From positions 62,001 to 126,000 of the forward strand of contig NZ_AEWI01000001.1 in the NCBI RefSeq assembly GCF_000191885.1: a DNA stretch of 64,000 bases. Reading direction: 5' to 3'. The notes below the pieces were generated by a model. The model worked only from the letters and a program-made list of their open reading frames with translations. It did no database searches and was not told where the DNA came from. Each line of letters opens with the position of its first letter. The stretch's first letter is position 1. Source of the stretch: Anaerophaga thermohalophila DSM 12881 (GTDB lineage: Bacteria > Bacteroidota > Bacteroidia > Bacteroidales > Marinilabiliaceae). Below, one piece after another: positions 58,980-64,000 of this stretch. The translations under genes and the position numbers were made by a program.

Positions 58980-59107
58980 AATCCTTTAAAAATGATTGAT
59001 TTTCTTTTATTGATTGGCGGGCTTTCTGCTTTTGGCGTACCTGCTTCGCTGGCTATCCTTGCATTTTGGTTTCATCTTGCCCGGCAACGGAGTAATGCAA
59101 CTGAAGG

Positions 59108-59139
59108 TTTGCATTCATCAGACAACGCCAATATATTTG
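59108..59139 (+). promoter_or_regulatory. Second host-type promoter of the cassette (glycohydrolase operon)
   Basis: TTTG (59,108-59,111), a 20-base spacer and TATATTTG (59,132-59,139) are a near-perfect match to the host consensus. Start near 59,146; the small gene begins at 59,160. Confidence 0.62.
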
Positions 59140-59159
59140 CTATTCTAAAAACAACAGCA

Positions 59160-59390
59160 ATGAGTGAGACAAAGATTTACCACCTGCGATTGAAGAAGCC
59201 CGTTGACGGGAAACGCGATTTTTATTTTTTCAGTTTAGCGGCTATTTACGACCATTTTTCAGAAGAACAAATCGGATGTACGGTGCGAAAGCTATGGGAG
59301 GCCGGCATCAGTGGCGGAGCGAAATTCTCAAATGACTATTGTACTATCAAACAGGAATTAGTTTACCGCAAACCGCAAAGACGTGGGTAA
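59160..59390 (+). CDS. Small hypothetical protein ahead of the ADP-ribosylglycohydrolase
   Basis: This 76-residue protein (MSETKIYHLRLKKPVDGKRD, then a FYFFSLAAIYDHFSEEQIG segment and a basic end RKPQRRG) is not assigned to a family here. A longer in-frame start at 58,992 would add a hydrophobic N-terminus. However, the promoter at 59,108-59,139 lies within that extension, and ATG 59,160 follows it closely, so the short form is preferred. It shares a transcript with the glycohydrolase gene that starts 35 bases later (or 5, if ATG 59,396 is used). Confidence 0.6.
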   Translation: MSETKIYHLRLKKPVDGKRDFYFFSLAAIYDHFSEEQIGCTVRKLWEAGISGGAKFSNDYCTIKQELVYRKPQRRG

Positions 59391-59425
59391 TATTAATGCT
59401 TAATCAAAGAAAAATAGATAATAAA

Positions 59426-60265
59426 ATGATTGGAGCTATTATTGGCGACATTGTTGGGTCGCGTTTTGAATTTAACAATTACAGGGAAACCGACTTTGAA
59501 TTATTTACCCCTGAAAGCACCTTTACCGATGATACGGTTTGCACAACTGCAGTCGCGGAATGGATTATACAGTCAAGCCAGAAAGGCGTAACCAGCGGAG
59601 AGCGTTTCGCAGGTATTCTCAAAGATTGGTGCTTGCGTTACCCGAATGAAAGTTACGGGGCTCAGTTCTCAAGATGGATTGCATCGCCTGAGCCATTCCC
59701 GAAGCCGTATAACAGCTTCGGGAACGGGGCGGCCATGCGGATAAGCCCGGTCGGGTGTTATTTCAGCTCGCTTGATTCTGTTTACACTGCTTCCGATATG
59801 GTTACGGGCGTAACACACAACCACCCGGAGGGGATGAAAGGGGCCCGGGCAGTCGCTGAATTAATGTTTTTAGCGCGAAGAGGGGCCACGAAAAAAGAAT
59901 TGAAGCATCTGGCCGAAGAAAAGTATAAATACGATTTATCGGCCTCTTGTGACGAAATACGGGTAACAAATGAGTTCGATGAAACCTGCCAGGTAACAGT
60001 CCCGCAAGCGATAACCGCATTCTTGGAGAGCGATGATTTTGAAAGCGCTATCCGGCTGGCAGTCTCGGTCGGCGGAGACAGCGATACAATCGCGGCCATT
60101 ACGGGCGGTATTGCAGAGACGTTTTACAAGGACATTTCCCACGAATTAATCGGGGCTGCAATGGCCCGGCTACCAGAGGATATACGCTCTGTCATTTATG
60201 AGTTTTACGAGTTTCTTTATCTGAATGACCCAATAACTTTTGGCGATATATTCAATAATCTGTAA
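59426..60265 (+). CDS. ADP-ribosylglycohydrolase (ARH/DraG family)
   Basis: This 279-residue enzyme of the ARH/DraG fold removes ADP-ribose from proteins or small acceptors. The magnesium-binding motifs are complete: FTDDT (33-37) after the N-terminal IIGDIVGSRFEF, and GGDSDT (216-221) near the C-terminus, followed by AAITGGIAE. NSFGNGAAMRISPVG in the middle is also typical. ATG 59,426 gives the family start MIGAIIGDIVGS; ATG 59,396 would add ten residues. The gene has its own host-type promoter and strong terminator and faces, tail to tail at 77 bases, a head gene whose product ends in an ADP-ribosyltransferase domain. Reversal of that modification (antidote or immunity) is the likely role, inferred from context and from known ARH-type immunity proteins. 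Confidence 0.92.
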   Translation: MIGAIIGDIVGSRFEFNNYRETDFELFTPESTFTDDTVCTTAVAEWIIQSSQKGVTSGERFAGILKDWCLRYPNESYGAQFSRWIASPEPFPKPYNSFGNGAAMRISPVGCYFSSLDSVYTASDMVTGVTHNHPEGMKGARAVAELMFLARRGATKKELKHLAEEKYKYDLSASCDEIRVTNEFDETCQVTVPQAITAFLESDDFESAIRLAVSVGGDSDTIAAITGGIAETFYKDISHELIGAAMARLPEDIRSVIYEFYEFLYLNDPITFGDIFNNL

Positions 60266-60309
60266 GTTTGTGGCGGTCAAAGTCTTTTTAATTACCATTT
60301 CGTTTGCAG

Positions 60310-60338
60310 CCAGCTTCCCCCGGGAGGCTGGTTTTTTT
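60310..60338 (+). terminator. Terminator after the ADP-ribosylglycohydrolase gene
   Basis: CCAGCTTCCC (60,310-60,319) pairs with GGGAGGCTGG (60,322-60,331) including one G-U pair, followed by seven T. It stops the cassette transcript before it runs antisense into the MuF gene. Confidence 0.82.
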
Positions 60339-60342
60339 ATGC

Positions 60343-62943
60343 CTAAATCTCTTCAAGATATGCATACCACTGACCATCCCTTTCATAAAGAGAAAGCACC
60401 TTAAACTCGCGGCCAGAGCGAAGCAGGATTTCGTATTCGTGGGGATGCGTTGAAATTTCATCCAGTATGCCCCCGGTCTTTGTTTTTATCCGCATCTTTA
60501 ATTTGTCACTAAACCCGCTCCCCCGGAATGCAGCACTGATAAAGCCATCATCGCGCCATGTTTTTCCTTCTTTTATAGCCTGTTTTAGCTTGTCAAGGAC
60601 AGGCGAAAGTGAAGTTCCCCGACGGACAACCCCTTCGAAGCGAGGGAAATTAGGAATTCCCCGATTTGCCAAAATGGAATACAATCTGAGTTCATCTGTG
60701 AGGGGCTCTATTTTTCGAAGCGCTGCGTTTATGCTGTAACCTGTGTTTGATGTGTAAATCAATACGGCGCGAACTTCCTCTTCCGCCAAGCCGAAATCCT
60801 TTGCAATTTTCTTTATCCTCTCATCATTGAAACCGCTTATATGAACGTCCGCGAGGTTTAACCGCTTTGATTCATTTTTTATGTATTCGGCATACTCTTT
60901 TTCTGTCATATTATCCAGCTTTGGAAGTTTCCGCTTCTTTGCATGGTATTTTATCGCCATTTCTTTTTTGAAAGCGTTTACTTCTGATTCTGCCTGAATA
61001 ACACTGTCTCGCCAGTCGTCCCCCTCGGCCTTGATAACCGAAAGCGCGTGCCTCTTTTCCAGCTCCCGGAGCTTTTTTAATTCTGCTTTGGTGTAATGGG
61101 TTTGCAGTGTCTTTGGTTCTGGTTTTAGTTCCCCGGCCAGCTCTTTTTCCAAGCGCTTTAGGTCATTGGAGGCATTTCTGACAGTTACGGCCTTGTGTGT
61201 CTTGAAGTCTGTTGCGACGCCTGTGAAGTTTTTTAATACCTCTTTTTGCGCTGCAATAGTCTTTTTAGCGGCCTCTTTTACCTCTTTCGCGATAATGGCC
61301 TGTATCTTATCCCTCTCGGCCTGTAAGAGCTTTAAAAGCTCAGGAGCGGTCGCGTATTTTTTTAGGCTGTTGTCTTTTATCCAGCTTATTTCGTAATCCA
61401 AATAAGACAGATATTCCCCCGGGGGCTTGCTGCTCTTTTTAGCGGTGTGCTTGTAATAAGCATCAAGAAGTCCGTCAACCTCTTTTTTGGCGTACTTCTT
61501 TTCAAACTTCGCCCTCAGAGGGTCTGTCGGGGTGTGGTCTGCAACGGCCTTTTTTATGGCTTCCTTTGACGCCTTGTTTGGTGGCGGCGCGGGTATGGTA
61601 TTTACTTTCTTCGTTGTGCCTTTGACGGCATGAAGCAACTTGTTTGATTTGCTGGCTAACTGGCTGGCCGTTATCGATGGGTTTCCCAGCGCAATTTTCA
61701 GGGCGTCAAGTTCCGGGCCGGTGTGCCCCGCTGCGAGCGCCTGCTCAATCTTCTTTTGTGCGTACTCTTTTTCATAAGCAAGGGACGCCTGCTCAATCAT
61801 TGCTTTCTGTGATTCCTGAATAGTCTGTTTGGCTTTTTGGGGTGCTTTTTTAAACAGATTTACGCTCCCCTGAATGCTTCCCTCGGGAAAGTTTTCTTTG
61901 AGGAAATAAGGCAGGGATTTAGCGTTTTTAATGCTATCCGAGTGCTGGTCTATCCAATGGATGAACTGCGGAGGCATACTGTCAACACTGCCTTTAAATT
62001 TCCACCCGGAGACGTCGCCCCCGTCCAGTATGGCCTGTTGATATTCCAAGAACTCTTCCTCGTCTGCAAGGATGGTTTCTGAATGGCACCGACACTGAGG
62101 GTGCCAGCCTGTGAACTTAAATTCTTTAGGGTAAACGCCGGCCAGATTGTCGCAAATATCAGTGAAAGGCACCCCGTTTAGGGTGTGATTGTTTGACAGC
62201 TTTACACGAATGCCGATAACGAAATCAAGTTGCTGAATGCGGGTAAAATCTGACGTTCTGTAAGCCATATTTACCTCGGTGCGGGTCAATCGCATAGCGT
62301 TTTTGTGCGATGAACGGTAAACGCCCCGCCCGGGATGATAGGCCTTTGCATTCTTTGACAGTTGGAGCTTGCCATGCTTATCGCGTACCCGATGAAACAG
62401 CTTATCGGGATTCTGCAAGTATTGTTTAACGTCACGACTAAGCGCGGCGGCGCTCTTCCCCTCTCCAAGGCCCAAGTCAAGAGCCATTTCAATTTCCTCC
62501 TTGAACTGGTTCGTGTACTTCCAAACCCGGTCAGACAATGCCAGCCCCCCAATCTTGCGTGTCTGAAAAGCATAGAGCGCGTCAAGATTGCGGTTCATGT
62601 ATTTTTTTATCTGGTCATTGGTCAGCTTTGAGTTGTGAAAAACCTGTTTTACAATCGTATCGTTCAGTTTCGCGGCGTGCAACCACTCTTCAGTTGTGCC
62701 CTCAGTGATGGTCGCAACAATATCGCTCTTCATATTTGCCACGAGTTTTTCAATGGCTTTATTTGCGCGGGGGTATTGTTTAAAACTGAAAGCCTTACCC
62801 GCCGGGGCCGTAAGACTTGCGCCAATTATAGCGGCGTCTTGTGCAGCCCCGGAGAATATGGCTGCAACTTTCTTCGCGTACTTTTCCTGTACCTCAGTGT
62901 GTTTTTTAAATTCCTCAAAGTGAATATTTACTTTTTTAGCCAT
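60343..62943 (-). CDS. MuF-type head protein fused to an ADP-ribosyltransferase domain
   Basis: This 866-residue virion protein has three parts. The N-terminal third is a Mu F/SPP1 gp7-like minor head protein (LTRTEVNMAYRTSDFTRI, then the C..D...GVYP and GWHPQCRCHSETIL cysteine/histidine motif, about residues 220-290). The middle (about 330-700) is Lys/Ala/Glu-rich helix. The C-terminal 100 residues are an arginine-type ADP-ribosyltransferase: R in GVVRRGTSL (774-775), the serine segment DDGFISAAF (803) and the catalytic ExE in HPHEYEILLRSG (E836, E838), followed by REFKVLSLYE. MuF proteins with toxin tails are a known polymorphic group in temperate phages. They sit inside the head near the portal, so the enzyme could be injected with DNA. 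The target is unknown. Confidence 0.88.
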   Translation of the reverse strand: MAKKVNIHFEEFKKHTEVQEKYAKKVAAIFSGAAQDAAIIGASLTAPAGKAFSFKQYPRANKAIEKLVANMKSDIVATITEGTTEEWLHAAKLNDTIVKQVFHNSKLTNDQIKKYMNRNLDALYAFQTRKIGGLALSDRVWKYTNQFKEEIEMALDLGLGEGKSAAALSRDVKQYLQNPDKLFHRVRDKHGKLQLSKNAKAYHPGRGVYRSSHKNAMRLTRTEVNMAYRTSDFTRIQQLDFVIGIRVKLSNNHTLNGVPFTDICDNLAGVYPKEFKFTGWHPQCRCHSETILADEEEFLEYQQAILDGGDVSGWKFKGSVDSMPPQFIHWIDQHSDSIKNAKSLPYFLKENFPEGSIQGSVNLFKKAPQKAKQTIQESQKAMIEQASLAYEKEYAQKKIEQALAAGHTGPELDALKIALGNPSITASQLASKSNKLLHAVKGTTKKVNTIPAPPPNKASKEAIKKAVADHTPTDPLRAKFEKKYAKKEVDGLLDAYYKHTAKKSSKPPGEYLSYLDYEISWIKDNSLKKYATAPELLKLLQAERDKIQAIIAKEVKEAAKKTIAAQKEVLKNFTGVATDFKTHKAVTVRNASNDLKRLEKELAGELKPEPKTLQTHYTKAELKKLRELEKRHALSVIKAEGDDWRDSVIQAESEVNAFKKEMAIKYHAKKRKLPKLDNMTEKEYAEYIKNESKRLNLADVHISGFNDERIKKIAKDFGLAEEEVRAVLIYTSNTGYSINAALRKIEPLTDELRLYSILANRGIPNFPRFEGVVRRGTSLSPVLDKLKQAIKEGKTWRDDGFISAAFRGSGFSDKLKMRIKTKTGGILDEISTHPHEYEILLRSGREFKVLSLYERDGQWYAYLEEI

Positions 62944-63130
62944 TCTTCGGTATTATCCATTTCCCGTTAATCGTTTCCCCAACTTCAATCTTCCCATCTT
63001 TCCATAGCTGGTTAAGTGCCCGGGTGTATTCAGCGCGGACATCTTCCAGCGTACAAAACGTCGGGTGTTTCTTCGCTTTTTTGCGTTCCTCAATCTTCGC
63101 CTTAATGAATTGCAGTAAAACATCTTCCAT
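62936..63130 (-). CDS. Small phage protein between portal and MuF genes
   Basis: This 64-residue, mostly helical protein (MEDVLLQFIKAKIEERKKAK, ending ETINGKWIIPKNG) has a C-terminal part resembling a small winged-helix turn (LNQLWKDGKIEVGETING). It overlaps the MuF start by eight bases and follows the portal stop by 13 bases. Function unknown; it could bind DNA or regulate, or be a minor head factor. Confidence 0.6.
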   Translation of the reverse strand: MEDVLLQFIKAKIEERKKAKKHPTFCTLEDVRAEYTRALNQLWKDGKIEVGETINGKWIIPKNG

Positions 63131-63143
63131 GATTGGATCCTAT

Positions 63144-64000
63144 TTAGTCTGTTAGATTAAAACTATCGGCCCGGCTTTCAGCTTTCAACCGTTCAAATTC
63201 CATGCTTGCATCGTTTGCATAAGACGTAAGCCCGACGGCTGTTTCCTGACTGAGAACAGGTTTTCCACCGGTGGCTGTAATGAGCGTTTCAACTGTTTCT
63301 TTAATATTATCAGGAAGAACACTGGTAAACTCAATATCGAACTCAACATTTGAAAAATCGCCTTTTTTTAGAATGTGTTGTGCCCCTGCTTTTAAGATGT
63401 TTAGCGCCCGACTCACAGATGTTTTGTAAACCCCTTGTTGGCGCTTGGCTTTGAGAATAGAACCGAAGAATAACAGCTTTAAAGCAACTCCCGAGATATT
63501 ACCGAGCCCCTGCTCTTTGAGGTGAGACCAATCAACCGTGTCGGTCATTCCGTAAATGAGTTTTTCTTCTGTGTCGAATTCCAGCTTTAACGCCTCCGGG
63601 GCCCTGTCCCATGAAATTACGTCAAGGTCTGCCTCGATGATTTTACCGCTATCCGTCTCCACAATATCCAGCTTCACGATTTTACCGGTTGCGTCTTTCT
63701 TGGGTATTGATTTTACCGCCCCTTTGGCCTTATACATTGGGGAAGAGAAGTAATCGTTTGTGTCAGCAAACTTGGAAAGATTCATTTCGTAACGGTCTAT
63801 CAATTCTTTGACGTCCCACCACTCCGGGTTCTTTTGTGACTGATAAACGACCGGGATTTTGCGGAATAAATTATCTTTCTTGTCTGTTTCAACCCATTCC
63901 GACTTTGCCAGTGTGTAGGTGATAATACTTTCAGCCGTAAAAACTCTGAAATACTGTTTTTTTGATGCACCGTTGGAAAGGTAAAACCGCCAACAAAAAG
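63144..64000 (-). CDS. Portal protein (SPP1 gp6-like), N-terminal part outside the window
   Basis: The frame is open to the window end, so about 285 C-terminal residues are seen. Segments such as FRKIPVVYQSQKNPEWWDVKELIDRYE, FADTNDYFSSPMYKA and GVYKTSVSRALNIL are typical of the SPP1-type portal, the dodecameric ring through which DNA enters and leaves the head. An apparent start at 63,803 is an internal TTG and not the real one. Gene order (portal, small gene, MuF) matches the family. Confidence 0.85.
   Translation of the reverse strand, partial: FCWRFYLSNGASKKQYFRVFTAESIITYTLAKSEWVETDKKDNLFRKIPVVYQSQKNPEWWDVKELIDRYEMNLSKFADTNDYFSSPMYKAKGAVKSIPKKDATGKIVKLDIVETDSGKIIEADLDVISWDRAPEALKLEFDTEEKLIYGMTDTVDWSHLKEQGLGNISGVALKLLFFGSILKAKRQQGVYKTSVSRALNILKAGAQHILKKGDFSNVEFDIEFTSVLPDNIKETVETLITATGGKPVLSQETAVGLTSYANDASMEFERLKAESRADSFNLTD

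Larger units (their letters stand above)
37610..64000. mobile_element. Siphovirus-type prophage, left part (continues past window end)
   Basis: An integrase at a tRNA gene is followed by lysis, tail, connector and head genes in the order of a long-tailed phage with non-contractile tail (tape measure, Dit, hub/fibre, no sheath). The structural genes lie on the minus strand in nearly overlapping order. The portal gene is cut by the window edge, so terminase, replication and repressor genes are expected beyond 64,000. No structural gene in view is broken, so the prophage could be functional. Confidence 0.92.

Noticed and set aside
58992-59159. Hydrophobic N-terminal extension of the 76-residue gene
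   Set aside because: A near-perfect promoter lies inside it and ATG 59,160 follows closely; a membrane-anchored longer form cannot be fully excluded.
63144-63803. Start of the portal gene at 63,803
   Set aside because: The codon there is TTG inside a continuous frame that reaches the window end with typical portal sequence upstream.
1-64000. CRISPR arrays, rRNA genes, replication origin
   Set aside because: No regularly spaced direct repeats, no rRNA sequence and no dnaA-box cluster were seen.

Overview
The window comes from a member of the Bacteroidota, most likely an anaerobic or marine Bacteroidales/Marinilabiliales-type bacterium. The evidence is the promoter style (TTG about 19-20 bases upstream of TAnnTTTG in front of several genes), almost no Shine-Dalgarno sequences, and typical gene sets: a FecI-FecR-TonB receptor-DUF4249 locus, a pheA-aminotransferase-DAHP synthase/chorismate mutase-tyrA operon, yicC-gmk-nadD, and a GntR-controlled xylose operon. 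Genus cannot be set from this sequence alone.

Bases 1-37,500 are chromosome. From left to right: the 3' end of an ABC-F ATPase (Uup type); an aromatic amino-acid operon preceded by what reads as a complete phenylalanine attenuator (Phe-rich leader peptide, antiterminator, terminator); two MnmA-type thiouridylases, tilS (frame broken), a 2-Cys peroxiredoxin and a YfcE-type phosphodiesterase; a DUF89/NifX-like/DUF5320 operon divergent from a DUF134 regulator; the xylose operon (xylR, xylB, xylA and a frame-broken xylE); a DEAD-box helicase with a long leader; a DUF3078 outer-membrane protein, a MATE exporter and a MerR-B12 regulator; yicC, gmk, nadD and trxB; and the FecI/FecR/TonB/DUF4249 locus. 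The intergenic spaces carry at least three families of small repeats. One is a 143-bp MITE-like element with terminal inverted repeats and 4-bp target duplications. Remnants of pabB and of a fasciclin-domain gene are also visible.

Bases 37,610-64,000 are the left part of a siphovirus-type prophage integrated at the 3' end of a tRNA-Pro(GGG) gene. Its tyrosine integrase lies next to the tRNA. The structural genes run on the minus strand and are read from right to left: portal (cut by the window end), a small protein, a MuF head protein, scaffold, decoration protein, capsid, connectors, tail terminator, tail tube, tail chaperones with a probable frameshift product, tape measure, Dit, a very large hub/fibre protein, holin, M15 endolysin and a small membrane protein.

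The most interesting part is at 57.4-63 kb. The MuF head protein ends in an ADP-ribosyltransferase domain (R/S/ExE motif). A plus-strand cassette with its own host-type promoters and terminators is inserted between the head genes, and it ends tail to tail with the MuF gene. The last gene of that cassette is an ADP-ribosylglycohydrolase with all metal-binding motifs. A virion-borne ADP-ribosylating effector paired with an antidote made from the prophage is the natural, still unproven, reading.
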